Below, one piece after another: positions 24,886 through 36,846 of a DNA stretch of 64,000 nucleotides. The notes beneath the pieces were generated by a model that worked only from the letters and a program-made list of their open reading frames with translations, made no database searches and was not told the origin of the DNA. A program made the position numbers and the translations under genes. The stretch's first letter is position 1. Each line of letters begins with the position of its first letter. The DNA comes from Medicago truncatula. Its lineage: Eukaryota > Streptophyta > Magnoliopsida > Fabales > Fabaceae. The DNA is taken from NCBI RefSeq assembly GCF_003473485.1, contig NC_053042.1, forward strand, positions 47,827,762-47,891,761, given 5' to 3'.

Positions 24886-25960
24886 GAGTAAATAGGCAAT
24901 TACCCCCCTGAAATTGTAAGTTTCGTCAATTACCCTCCTGAAATTAACAAAAACTTCAATTACCCCCTAAAATTGCACAATGTTAATCAATTTACCCCCT
25001 CCGTCAAATTTTTTGTTAGTCAACATCACGTTTGGCAAATACCCCCCCTGAAGTTTTGCACTTAAGTGCAAAATGCCCCCGAACTTAAATATTTGTATAT
25101 TTATCTTCTTATACTTGACTCAAAAGTTTCCTTGAGAAATGTATTTAGGATTCAAGGAATAGCTTAAAGAGTTACTTGGTGAAGAGTACTATGGTAAAGG
25201 AGGATTACCAAAAGTGTTTATTGAAAAGAAATACGTTGGTGGAGTTGAGGAAATTCAGAAACTTCATGATGGCAAGAAGCTTGAGAAATTGCTTGATTGT
25301 TGTGAAAGGATTGATGACATTGAAGGAGGTGATGGTGGATGCGAGGCTTGTGGTGATATAAAGTTTGTTCCTTATGAAACATGTTATGGAAGTTGTAAAA
25401 TCTACTATGACGGTGATTATGAAGAAGATGATAATTGCGAGGTTGGTGGGTAATAAGATGAGAAATTGCTTGATTGTTGTGAAAGGATTGATGACATTGA
25501 AGGAGGTGATGGTGGATGCGAGGCTTGTGGTGATATAAAGTTTGTTCCTTATGAAACATGTTATGGAAGTTGTAAAATCTACTATGAAGGTGATTATGAA
25601 GAAGATGATAATTGTGAGGTTGGTGGGTAATAAGAAGTTTCATGTGTTGTTTCTAGTTCCATGTTTCATTTTGACAATTAACAATGAAAATGGTCTAAGT
25701 TAATTGTTTGCCTTTAATATCTGGAGTCAAGGATAAGAAAAAGATATAAAAAAAATTAAAGTTCGGGGGGCATTTTGCACATAAGTGCAAAACTTCAGGG
25801 GGAGTATTTGCAAAATATCATGTCGACTAACAGAAGAATTTGACAGAGGGGATAAATTGATTAACGTTGTGCAATTTCAGGGGAGTAATTGAAGTTTTGT
25901 TAATTTCAGGGGGTAATTGACAAAACTTACAATTTCATGAGGGTAATTGCCTATTTACTC
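24886..25960. mobile_element. Pack-MULE-type element, 1,075 bp
   Basis: Terminal inverted repeats of about 200 bp run 24886-25088 and 25757-25960, starting GAGTAAATAGGCAATTACCC and ending in the complement. They are flanked by a perfect 10 bp target duplication, AATGAAATCC (24876-24885 and 25961-25970). Long TIRs with a 9-11 bp duplication point to the Mutator superfamily. There is no transposase. Instead the interior carries a fragment of a host glutaredoxin-family gene (25143-25636), which is what defines a Pack-MULE. TIR similarity is high, suggesting a fairly recent insertion. It lies about 1 kb downstream of RPS18 and 1.5 kb from the 3' end of the transporter gene. Confidence 0.85.
25143..25636 (+). 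pseudogene. Captured glutaredoxin-family fragment, with internal tandem duplication
   Basis: One frame reads YLGFKE, stop, LKELLGEEYYGKGG, LPKVFIEKKYVGGVEE, then LDCCERIDDIEGGDGG, CEACGDIKFVPYETCYGSCK and a final stop at 25453. This is the C-terminal half of a plant glutaredoxin-domain protein: LPKVFI is the glutathione-binding cis-Pro strand, YVGG the GG motif, and the Cys-rich tail follows. The redox CxxC half and the last zinc-like CxxC pairs are absent. An in-frame TAG falls where relatives have Glu. A 177 bp unit (25283-25459) is repeated almost identically at 25460-25636; 177 is 59 codons, so the copy stays in frame but is separated by two TAA codons. There is no intact start or full domain, so no working enzyme is expected. 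It could be transcribed and yield small RNAs against the parent gene. Confidence 0.8.
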
Positions 25961-26189
25961 AATGAAATCCATATTAAGTGATGAGACATACATTGATTGC
26001 ATCCGATAAGATAGTACTAGTTAGAGAGACGTTAAAAAATGATGCTTTATCATTTCTCCTAATCTATCACTTATGTCTATCGAATCTGTATCATCTGGTG
26101 GTGTTTCCTCTCTTCTGCCATATATTTTGTGCTAGTATAAACCTTTGGATTAATCTAATGGGCAGGCAAAAAAAGTAAAATGCCAAAAA

Positions 26190-26390
26190 CAAACTGCATT
26201 TCACAAGAGATGAGATTGAACTGGCTAAAATTCCTCACCATCGCACCACCACCACCACTTTTCCGCAGCCTCAGTCCAAACCAGTAGTTGACGACAACGC
26301 TGATGTTACCGAACTCTAGTTCGACGATGACGCTTTATGTTGGTTATTAAACCAGAAATATAAGAGGTCTATGACTCGATCATAGAAATT
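26190..26390 (+). pseudogene. Possible unidentified gene relic
   Basis: One frame gives FTRDEIELAKIPHHRTTTTT followed by FPQPQSKPVVDDNADVTEL, a stop, then FDDDALCWLLNQKYKRS. The run looks protein-like (acid-rich, low codon bias toward A/T) and the TAG sits where a Glu codon would fit. I do not recognise the family, and no other exons are seen nearby. Confidence 0.25.
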
Positions 26391-27422
26391 ATAGCTCATC
26401 CTTTATTTTGTATCGATCACTGTGATTGTAAAATTTGGCCAAAGGTTAAAGTAAACTTATTCAATGGCTAATTACATCATTCACCACACACAGATCCCTT
26501 GGTTACACAGTTATATCAGGAAACAAAGATATGTAAAAGCAATTGCCTGGACTTGAAAACATGCCTTGCCTAGCAAAAAATGACGACAGTTTGGCACAGG
26601 AGAGACGATAAAAGGAAAAACGCTGGAGGGCATCCGTTACCTGGTGCTCTTTGATCTCTTAACTCCCCAGAATTTTGTAATTTCATATTTTCTCAATTCT
26701 AATCACTTTTTGGATGGAGGATTTAAGAGGGGAGGGTTTACTTTTCGTTTTTAAATTATGGACCATGAAATGTTCTCTAAAAAATTAAAATAACAACATG
26801 ATAAACGATCATATAATACTTCAATCACACTTAATTTATTTTAGAAAAACACGTTATATAGACTGTAATTTATAAAAGAAATGTAAATCTTCCCCTCCTA
26901 AACCCTCGATCCAAACACGCCTTGGTGACTTAATATTTTCACCTGCAATATTCATATTTTTCACATTAATAAATAATGTGTTGCATGAGCTGTTGTATTG
27001 TCAATGATTCAACTAAAACTAAAAACACTTCAAAATTGGTTTGTTATATGTAGTAAAGATGTGATGTATTAAATTTATAAGTTAATGAAGTAACTTACCC
27101 TATTTTGTGATCACAACAGTTTCATTATTAAATGCAAAACATCAAAAGAACAAATCACAGTGAAGAGTCTAAAATAAATTCGTTTTGATCATGGAAAAGA
27201 TGAAAATTTTCCAGGGAAGCATACCTATAAGGAGATATCATCTAGTATCCAAAACAAGAAATCAAATTTAAAGAATTACAAATGAGGTTAAAATAATTAA
27301 AACCAGTAAGGTTTAATTTCAAATAATTAAATATACTTTCCTAGAATCAACTATCTTGCTGTACTCAACTTTTGCAATTTGCATATATAACCATATCATA
27401 ATGAGTGAATACTGTCAAACTA

Positions 27423-30292
27423 TCACCGACTTTCTGTTTTGCTGGTAGGGAGACTCCAACGTTCCTTTCCACCAGGCTTTGATGAGGCATTACCATACCA
27501 CATCATTCCAACAACAGCTATTATCATCCCTATAACTACATGAAGATTAAGACCTTCCCTCCCAAAGAAAAAGAATCCCATTATTAAAACAAGTATTGTC
27601 TTCATATGTCCAAGTACTTGGAAAGATACAGCTGTAAATCTGCCAATGCAGATAAATTGGCTGAGATTGGTCCCAACTGCAATGGTGCATGACAGGATTA
27701 AGAACATCTGCCAAAGCCAAACACAGAAGCTTAGTAACACACATAATGTTTGTTCAATTTTCACTCCAATTCTCAATTTTGTTCTATAATTTTCCGTTTC
27801 ATCATCATTGAAATGTCAAATTCAGTTTAATATTTTCTTTTCATATAAATTTACACCTAAGCATATAATGATATTCTGAAAGGTCTTTCTATGAAATTCA
27901 TTACACATACTGAAATACCTACCAATGTTCAAGATATAATAAAAGTAAGTCTTAAGAGACAAAAACCAAGTATGTTGATAAGTAGATTATATAAATTTAA
28001 AGCAAGCAGGAAAAAGTCATTTGTAAATGCAGAAAAGAATACATATCTTATGTGCAATTATCTACAGATATTGGAAGGTGAAATCAATATAAATTTGATA
28101 TAACAAGGTAAACCATCCAGTATAATATCCACATCCATGTGAATCTACAAAGACGTAAACTCATTTTCACAGAAAATAATTACCAAGTATCTATATGTTT
28201 TAATTTGATGGTATTGTATTCTTTCTGTTATCCAGAACTTACCGAAGAGGCTGCATCGTAAGAATATTGATCAACTCTTTTGTTTGTCAACCAATAGTCT
28301 AGAAGAGGGCCCAATAACAATAGTGATCCAGCCTGTGCGGGTGCTGTATGTCCCAAAAGGTTGAAAGAACTTAGTGAATACTTCCGTTGAAGATAATGAA
28401 CATACTGCACGTAAATGATTTGAAAACCCATTAATATTGAATGCCACGAAATGAATCAAATAAAAATTATGACGAGATTTCCTTAAAAAATAAAAAATAA
28501 AAAAATATGACGAGACACCATATACCAATTAAAAGGAGTGCTGATAGGAGGCTGAAACGTGAACACAGTAATGATAATGCGTGTTTTCTTGATTCAATTC
28601 CACCCGCATTAGTATTCGTTTCTGATTTCTACTCGAGTGTGAGAGGGTGAGCTAAGAGTCCCACGCCGAACAAAGATATGACTTAGGTAGTGCCTATCAA
28701 TAAGGTTTGGACAGTTTTCATCTTACTAGCCGATTTGTGGGATTAAGTTAGTCCCCTATCCTCAAAATCTAAGATAGTATCATATTATCTATCGTAAATT
28801 TGTCATTCGGTCAAGAACTCTATCAACCCACCCACATTTCAAATGTCCACTCTTAAGTGTGAGAGAGATATGACCTAGGTAGTACGAGTTCAACTTTGCT
28901 ACATTTAGTATATCCTCCATATACTCACTTCTATAGATTTCTGACACGTGGCAGTTAAAATTCTAAACGGCCCGGATTAGAAATTAGATGCTTAGGTCTA
29001 CCGCTCTGTCGCAAGTGCCCACACAGATACATTAGATACTTTTCTCTCTTCTCCCCGCACAGATGTTTACCCGCACAAAATTGAAAGGCTAAAAATAGTA
29101 AATAACAATTAAAGGATTGAAGAGAGAATACATTAGATTCTTGTTCTTTTTTCAATTTCATTTCTTGATGCCTTGTTTTTTCTTGTTGACAAAGCAAGGC
29201 AGTGGTGGCATCTGTAGTGCGCGACGTCTGTATGACCAGCGAGTAGAAGAGCTGATAGAATCAAACTCTGTTCAGGAATAGAGTTGCTGAATGAACGTGA
29301 TTCGATTTTTAATCCAGGCCATTTAGAAATTTTACTGCCACATGTGAGAAATCTAAGGAAGGAATTGGGTGAATGAAGGGTATACTAAATGGTGCAAAGT
29401 TGAACTCAGGTAGTACCTAGTACTTATAACTTATAAGGTTTGAGCAATGTCACCTTACAAGTCGATTTTGAGGCGTTAGGTTATTCCCCGAACCCAAATT
29501 CTAAGAAACAAATAAAATATGTTACATTACACGTTTTATGAATTCCAAACTTACATATTGCTGCAGAGATGTGCTCCAAACTGCTATAAAGGCAGCAACA
29601 AAACCTTTCATGTTTACACTCACGTCAGTAACAGTGCAAACACCAACTCCCAAAAGAACAATACCTATGCTCAGTTTTGTGTCTCTTGAATAGCGAATCT
29701 TGTCCAAACAAACTTCCAACAAGCAGGATACAGGGATCATACTCAACTTGGCAATCTGCCAATGGTAAAAAAAGAAACAAATTTAACTTCTGGAGGCACT
29801 AATGGACCAAAATAGTGAAAAATACAGCCGAACTTACTTGATAGAATCCAACTGAGTTCCACATTAAACTGACATTCATTCCGACAATAGAGAAGTTAGC
29901 AAAGAAAACAAATTTTAGAAGTTCGGACAATGGAAGATGAGATGGCTGGACGTATCCCAGCACCCGTAGTACGAGCGTCATAATAGTTGTAGTAACAAAA
30001 TGAAGACCCGTTAACGTTGTAGCTGCAGGCAATAAAAGCAAATCATACTTAAAGGAGGATACAAAATTAATATTAAAGTTTTATGATATATCAACTGGGA
30101 CAAGACAAAGTAAAGTAGATCAGTAACAGAAATATCATTAAGAAACAGGTAAAGGAATTTACCAAAACTGAAGCCATAACCACCCATCAAAGCTTTGTTT
30201 ACAATGATAATTCCAACTGATGTGACAACATTGAACATCCATGCCGCAGCATCTACAGCTGCCTTCTTCTCAGCCTTGCTTGAAGGAGCCAT
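27423..30292 (-). CDS. Nucleotide-sugar transporter, URGT5/6-like
   Basis: Five exons on the minus strand: 30292-30163, 30022-29838, 29755-29555, 28404-28243 and 27707-27423, all GT-AG. They give 963 nt and 320 residues. The protein starts [18 protein letters not shown], then [18 protein letters not shown] (TM1), [51 protein letters not shown], and ends near [17 protein letters not shown]. This is the ten-helix Golgi NST-KT/triose-phosphate-transporter fold. Closest remembered relatives are the Arabidopsis URGT5/URGT6 proteins, whose family exchanges UDP-rhamnose or UDP-galactose for UMP to feed cell-wall polysaccharide synthesis. The C-terminal tail is shorter than I recall for Arabidopsis. 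Intron 3 carries a TIR element. A 5' UTR exon near 31355-31500 is plausible. Substrate is inferred. Confidence 0.93.
28676..29508. repeat. Direct repeats flanking a TIR element in intron 3
   Basis: A stretch of about 105 bp at 28676-28785 (TTAGGTAGTGCCTA, then AAGGTTTG, then AAAATCTAAG) recurs in diverged form at 29404-29508 (TCAGGTAGTACCTA, then AAGGTTTG, then AAATTCTAAG). Confidence 0.5.
28934..29355. mobile_element. MITE-like TIR element in transporter intron 3
   Basis: Left end TAGATTTCTGACACGTGGCA and right end TGCCACATGTGAGAAATCTA are imperfect inverted ends; the similarity runs on for roughly 50 bp through the AAACGGCC/GGCCATTT pair. The element is 422 bp. A target duplication was not established, so the superfamily is open. 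Confidence 0.6.
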
Positions 30293-31354
30293 GTTCTTTT
30301 TAATCCTTCAAACTTCACACGGATCTCTTTCAACTAGCCTCCATAACATTCCCTCCACTTTCAAATAATGCAGGAGTCAACACATTTACACAAACAAAGA
30401 AGCCTGGTAAAATGGAAGGTCGTGAATTTTCATTTTTGAAATTAAGAAAACATATGTACGTAACATTTGCGAATATAAAAGAGACTGAGAGATATATGAG
30501 AGAAATAGCGCTATAAAATCACTGACATAACAATGTGATATGCATCATATAGAATCACTGAATCAGAAGACTTCAAATTTCATTAAATGATAGTTCAAAG
30601 TAACCACACCATCCTCATTCAGGAGCTAAAGCTACAATCACCCTCCTATTCTCTCATCTAGCAATCACAGTTGACCATACTCACATTCATATATAGTATG
30701 ATATTCACTCTCCAGTTCACCCCAGCATGATAATAATTCTTATATATTTTACAATTCAAAAGTTGTGAGGAACTATTGTATTCAAATAGGAACAGATCAG
30801 AGAGAAATAAAAAGACTTGACTAAGAGTTACAATAGTCTCAATTCAAGAGTGGTGAAAGTGAATCATAGCTGTGATCAAAATAGATCTTGCATCAAAATC
30901 AAAAGTATAATTCTATTCAGATCATACACAGTAAAGTGGATTTGGTGGTTGAAGATGCTTGTCAAATAAAAAATAGTAAATTCAAAAAAATGTCACATCA
31001 TCATAAAACAATTAAAAAATTCAAAAAAAATTAAGCTCTAATATACATCAACATAAGATTTCACAATATGAAAACACAAGTGTAAAAAATGATGTTATTG
31101 TTTTTCAAATCCAATGCATACAGATCCAAGAAAGGGGTCTCAGATCCATAAGGGTGGCATTGAAATATAAGATTAAATAAGAAAAAGTGAGATCAAACAC
31201 AGTATTGGGAAAGATTCCATTTTTGTTTTTCTCTTCTTGAAATGGGAAACAGAAATGATGATTCAATCAATCCAAAAAAAATGAAAAAGGTGATGTCATG
31301 GATTGAGAATGTGGTAAGAAAAATGAAAGAGAAAGGGAAGGAAATGAAGCTAAC

Positions 31355-31500
31355 CGTGGATGGAGGTGTGAATAGAAAAGGTGGGGTGGTGTGTTGGGAA
31401 GAATGATCTGAGGTTGAAAGGAGTTGTATGGAGTTTGCAGATTGATTGCTTTGCAGTAGGAGTGGCACGCGACACGCACCCAACAAAATTAACACGATCT
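31355..31500 (-). promoter_or_regulatory. Probable 5' UTR exon and promoter of the transporter gene
   Basis: The minus-strand stretch is CT-rich leader-like sequence ending at CCATCCACG, followed by a GT that could be the donor of a 5' UTR intron reaching to about 30310. This fits a leader intron but no TATA box is clear. Confidence 0.3.
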
Positions 31501-32420
31501 TATGTTATGTTTTGTGTTACTTTATTATTTTGAGTGTGATGAATGATGATGTGTTTTTCAAGAGTTAAGTAATTTACTAATTAATTAACCACTCGAAATA
31601 AAAGTAATTAATTAACCACACATCTTTTCTTTATTTTTGGAACAAAGAATATAAGTGTCGTTTTTATATATCCTTTCCTAAATGATGTAGTATTAAAGTG
31701 ACATAACTTGCATATCACTCAACTTTGTTTTTGGTTTTTTTTAATAAAAAATTATATTTGTACTACCATTTTAAGAAAAATTTGATAACAATATTCTTAC
31801 ATCACATACTGTGACATTGTTCTTACTCTCTTTATTACTTTGGTTTTTGAACTAACATAAATCATTTCGATTAAAATAACATATCTCTCTTCATATGTTT
31901 ATCAAATATGGATATCTCTTAGAAAAAATTTATAATTTTGTCTATGACAAAACAAGAGAGGAAATTCAAACTTTTATTCACTATATTGTGACCTGGAAGA
32001 ATCTAATATATTTCAATAGACTGAATCATCATGTTAATGATATCACTCAAGTTTTAATAAAATAGTTTTTGGCCGTGCTTTATATATATATATACTAGTC
32101 AGCTCAATGCAATTGGTTGGTTTGATAACATTCATTAGCTGAATTTCAAATTTTATTTAGGTACTATTTTTTTTTAGAATAAAGTAGTATAATATGATAT
32201 GATATGATTCTACCTAATAATAATTTTATGGTGAGAATATTAAAAAGTTTTACATGCGTATACGAGGTGTAGACAAAAAGGTAGGGGTGCACATAGCAAC
32301 CCCTAGTAATGAAGACAGGTGGGAACTGCAAAACGTTACACAGTTACACACTGCAGCTGAGCTTTTCTCTCACCGCACGACAACACCATGGAAAAGGAAA
32401 CAGTTTTCTCTCTTTCGCAC
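31501..32420. other. Divergent intergenic region
   Basis: This lies between two genes read in opposite directions and must hold both promoters. It contains an AT microsatellite (about 32080-32092) and no recognisable mobile element. CACGTG (32452-32457) lies just to the right, 165 bp before the next start codon, and is a possible G-box. Confidence 0.4.
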
Positions 32421-32621
32421 GCGAATGAATGAATGAATGAATAATAATAATCACGTGCCTCGCATGCCTAAAGAACTTAACATGATGTTGTGTTGTAGTA
32501 GTAGTAGTATATCACCACCACCTTTCTCTTCTTTCCTCATAAAACAAACAAACAACATTGCTTCGCTTCATCGATTCCATTACCAAATCCACACTTCTTT
32601 CTCTTCTTCTTTATTCCAGCG

Positions 32622-35600
32622 ATGGCGAAGAAGAGAAAATCAATAGCCACAACCCTTGATGAAGTTGATCGAACCATGTACGCTTCGTTTTGTAGTGCTG
32701 CTAATTCTCTCTCCCAACTTCACATGCAAGCCCTTAATCATCAGAAACTCTCCTTCCAAGCTGGTCAACGTCATGGCCTCGTAATTCTCGATTATTATTC
32801 TTTTCATTTTCAATTATCAAAACCCTTTTATGATGTTTATGTTGTTTTCTCATTATTAATATTATTACATTAGATTTAGCTCTTATTTGACCTTATCTAC
32901 CGACATCATTTTTTCTCACTGTTTGGGTGGGGACAACTTATGAAAACAGCTTATCACAATTTTTATAAGCTTTTTTCAAATAGACCTTATAATAATAACT
33001 TGTATCATATACAAAAACAGTTTAATATATTTTTTTTCTTTTATGCAAGCTTATACACAAGTATCTGTCGTAATAAGTGCTTGTGCTATAAGCTGCAAAT
33101 ATGCAATTTATCCAAACAGGCCTAAAGTAAAGTCAAATAGTTTTTATATGAGCTATAAGTTGTTTTTGATATGCTCTCTTGGAGAGCTTGTGCAAATAAA
33201 TCGAAATTAGATTATGGACATGTCACAAATGGTCTTTATAAGCTCTCCCAAAAAGTCTTACAAGTGCTTACGTCAGTAGATAAGCTTAAACGCAAATAAG
33301 TCAGCTCAAACAGGTCCTTAAACTGACTACTAGGGGATGGTGATATTGATTGAATATAGCCGGTGAGGGTTTTGAAAAGCAAACCCGTTAAAGGAGCTAT
33401 ATTTTGCGGGGTTCTTGGCGGTGCAAGTAAGCTCACACAGCATATAACTATGACTAGAACATAGCTTAAAGATGTTTGAAAGTACGCGTAGGTTTTGGAC
33501 TGTTTATAATATGAAATACAAGTAGTCCTTCTAACATGGACTTTGCTATTACGTTTTGAGGTTTAATCGTTGTGTTGGCATTTCATTAATGTTGGATGTG
33601 TTTCTGATAACAGGAAAAACTTTATCAGTGGATTTGGAGACAGCAAGAAGGTGGATCAAGAGTTGCAACAGTTGATATACTTAACTACATTCAGGTTTGT
33701 TTTGCTATTCTTTGATTAGCATATAATACAATGCTGTTTGTAATTTCATACATGCTTCTGCTGATTTGGAGTTGCCAAGTGGGAACTTTGTGTGACAAGG
33801 CAATCAAACCAACCCACTTGGGTAACATTGGGCATGAAGACGGACCAGCCTATACCGTTGTCTTCTCTCAAATTTCATATTTTAATGGAACCAAATTGTA
33901 CCATTTCTAAGTTTCTTGCCCTGCTTTATGTATCAAGCACGTAACAGAACCGATATGTTATGTTCCAGCCCATTCTACCTTGTCTACAAATGCTAACTTT
34001 GAATGGGTGAGAGGGGATGGGGGAGAGTGATGGACTGTAGCAGTAGGAGTTAGAGACACTATAGTGCGTTAAGTTTCATATATCAAACCGTAGCAGATAG
34101 TGGGCTGTTGACCTAATCATAGGTTGTTTTCCTTTGAGATAGTCAACTTTTGAAGGCTCTATCGTGAGCCAAACCTAACAACGGGTTTTGTAATTTTGCA
34201 CTACCTCACCCATCATCGGGAGTGAGTATTCTTACTGCTGATGGGAATAAAAAGGAACAAGGATTGTTATTCACAATATCACCCGCTTTATAGTTATACT
34301 AGTCTTGTTATGTTGAGTTGAAACTTCGACTGCTTTAAGTAAAACACATTCACTTGTAGTGATATTTGCTTAGCGGGTGTTTGGCTAAATACCTTAAAGG
34401 TCTTAGTTCTATAAGTGCATATCATATAAGTGCTTATGCTTAAGCTATTTCTACAATCGATAAGGGGATGAGAGAAACATCATATAAGCTTTTCTATAAG
34501 CTGATTCTATTAGAAGCTTATCAAAATAAGCTGATAACGGCGTAAGGGTATATCATAAATTATTCTTACATGTTCATCTAAACACTTACAAAAGTGCCTA
34601 TATCATAAAATAAGCCCAAATAAGCTCTTCCAAACACTTCTTTAATCTGTTGTGATTTTGTTTACTTAGGAAGGACCATTGACACAACCTTTTGTCAGCC
34701 CCCATCTTCTGTCTGCAGACCCTTTCTCCCACTTATAATTCAAGTGGGAGAAAGTCATCTTGATTTGTCTGATGGATATTGCTTTTCTCTGGCCTTCCTT
34801 TGTTTCATACTTCATTTTCTAGAATTATACAAGAAGTGTCATCCATTTATAATTGCTAATTTAAATTTTTGTGGAAATGAGCATTTGGAATTTCACAACC
34901 CATTCACGCCACAGACTTCTGGAAGTTAGAAAATTATCTTGGGAATTGTTGATGGCTAGAGAGAGGTAGAGAAGACAATTGCAAGTACTTTTTGTGGCAT
35001 TTTAAAGACTTGTCGGATGGACAACTCTCCACAAATTAAATTGGTGAATGCTATTTTTTAACTTCGTTATTCTTTGCTTCAAAGAAACTTCATTATTCTT
35101 ATTGTGGCTGTATCGATAGTTGTAGAGAGGGTGGGTGGGGTAGAAAAGCTGATGAGATGTTGGTTTTTACGCCATTTTAAAGATCTGCAGGGTTGACAAT
35201 TTCCCTCGAAATTATAAGTGATTATGGTCCTGTAACTTGTTTGAACTTGTGTGTGTGCCTGCATTGATATCTTTAAGTTGTAAAAAAATGGTGATAACTG
35301 ATAATGTAGTATATATTTGGTTGCATTGGGATGCCTTTGTACTTCATTTTATATTGGTATATGTTGTTTTTGGTTACAAAATGCATGTGTGAGGATTTAT
35401 TTCTCTGCTTGCAGAATGAACTGGACTATTTTGGAGAGGAGCAATCCACGTCACCTAGAGCGCCACTACAACACCAACAGTTACAACCAGCAGTGCATGT
35501 TGCTAGTTCTGGCTTTCCAGTAACATCAGGTTCTTCTTGCCAGACAGTTATAGGGCAGGGACTGCGGTCAGAGAACTGGGATAATCAATCCAAGAGTTTT

Positions 35601-35798
35601 GAGTTTTCAAATGCTTCATCAAACTCTGTTCATCGAAGTCTAGAGCATTATCAAATTGGTGAGGGAGGGAGCTACCTTAGTAGTCCCTCCATGGGGAGTG
35701 AAAGCCTGAACTCTGAATCCAGCTTTCTTCATCAGCAAAGAAGGGACTCTACTGGATTCAATTCCAACGATTCTACCATGGACATGCATTCAGACTAG
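32622..35798 (+). CDS. Conserved plant protein of unknown function
   Basis: Three exons: 32622-32780, 33614-33694 and 35415-35798, all joined in phase 0 by GT-AG introns. The product is 207 residues. It begins MAKKRKSIATTLDEVDRTMY, continues with SFCSAANSLSQLHMQALNHQ (probably helical), EKLYQWIWRQQEGGSRVATV and DILNYIQNELDYFGEE, then a Ser/Gln/Asn-rich disordered tail. KKRK at the N-terminus could be a nuclear signal. I recognise close homologues throughout flowering plants in the first 100 residues but no experimentally settled role; some database entries call relatives holocarboxylase synthetase, which nothing in this sequence supports. The start is the ATG that gives the conserved N-terminus; an overlapping upstream frame begins at 32437. 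Introns 1 and 2 contain hAT-like MITEs. It is divergent from the transporter gene. Confidence 0.88.
32925..33316. mobile_element. hAT-like MITE(s) in intron 1
   Basis: The left end is CTGTTTGGGTGG and CCAAACAGG occurs at about 33113, while a second CAAACAGG lies near 33308. The interior has AAGTGCTTGTGCTATAAGCT-type phrases shared with 34375-34638 and 52291-52500. It may be two overlapping copies. The target duplication is not clear. Confidence 0.5.
34375..34638. mobile_element. hAT-like MITE in intron 2
   Basis: Ends GGGTGTTTGGC and CTTCCAAACACTT are short inverted repeats. The interior carries ATAAGTGCTTATGCTTAAGC and several TATAAGCT/AGCTTAT words. Element length is 264 bp. Confidence 0.6.
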
Positions 35799-36765
35799 TC
35801 CTCCTGCCTATTGCCTTATGTACTGAATACTTTTGTCTGACCATCCTTCGACGTTACTTGCAAAAGAAGTGAATAGCCATTTGAAATCTTTGTCTGGTTT
35901 TGCTCGTCGCATCCTACAAGAAGTAGCAGCAGAGTGGAACCGGTTCAGTTAATCTACCAATATGCTCGCTCGTCTCATCCGAGTGGTTAGTTTGAATGCT
36001 AAATGTACTTTGTAATGCTTTTTTGTTGAGATAGTTTAAAAGCATTTCGATTTGTACTGTCATTGTCTCCCCAACCCTCTTTATCAAAGATAACTATATC
36101 AACTGTTGGGTTGCTTCTATCTGAAGTTCAATATGAAAATCTGTACATTTTGCAGTAGTTTTATCAACATATGGAACAAAATCTCCCATTAGGTTGCAAT
36201 TCATATTTCGATTTTAGGATGAGGGTAACAAAGTTCCTTCATGGTGATTGTTCTAAATGCTTGGTCAAAGCTTGGAATTTCTAAATTATTGCTTGGAAAC
36301 AATTATAAAGAAAGAAAAGGGAATACACTTGAAACCACAAAGGTAATGCGGGGAATTTTTTAAGAGTTAAAGGAGCATGCACCGTCAATGCTGATTTATT
36401 TTCCACGAATGACCAATAAGAACTAACTACTTTGTCAATTCACACAGTTTCAAAATACATTTAAAGCAGTGAAATGGCGTGGCAGAATAGTAGAGTCTCA
36501 TTGGATTTCGGTTTAAAACAATTTTAAACTAACAATGTATGCTCTTTAAACTCTTTCTCTTAAAGGAAGGGCAGGGAACGATAAGAAGACACGTGTGTTA
36601 GTAATTGGAACCATTTTAAGGTATGATATTGTTAGGAACCCAACAGATATGGAATTGCTTGTGCTGTTTTGCTTGAGTGACAGCTTGAAGGTATATTAGC
36701 ATCAGTGTACTTGAAACTAAAGGTTAAGATTGTGTCCATGTGTAGGTATACTAACTACGTGTCTA

Positions 36766-36846
36766 TCCTCGTGAGCTTAACTTAGTTGATAGAGACAATG
36801 CACAATATATACAAGGTCTGGGGTTCGAACCTTGGACACCACCAAA
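36766..36846 (+). repeat. SINE-like tRNA-derived unit
   Basis: CCTCGTGAGCTTAACTTAGT, then TGATAGAGACAATGCACAAT, then GGGGTTCGAACCTTGG. The B-box-like GGTTCGAACC is intact and the A box is weaker. Same family as the units at 24552, 59648 and 61132. Confidence 0.6.

Noticed and set aside
25218-25643. 141-codon minus-strand frame rich in His and Asn
   Set aside because: It is the antisense of the captured glutaredoxin fragment and its tandem copy; the repeat structure explains its length.
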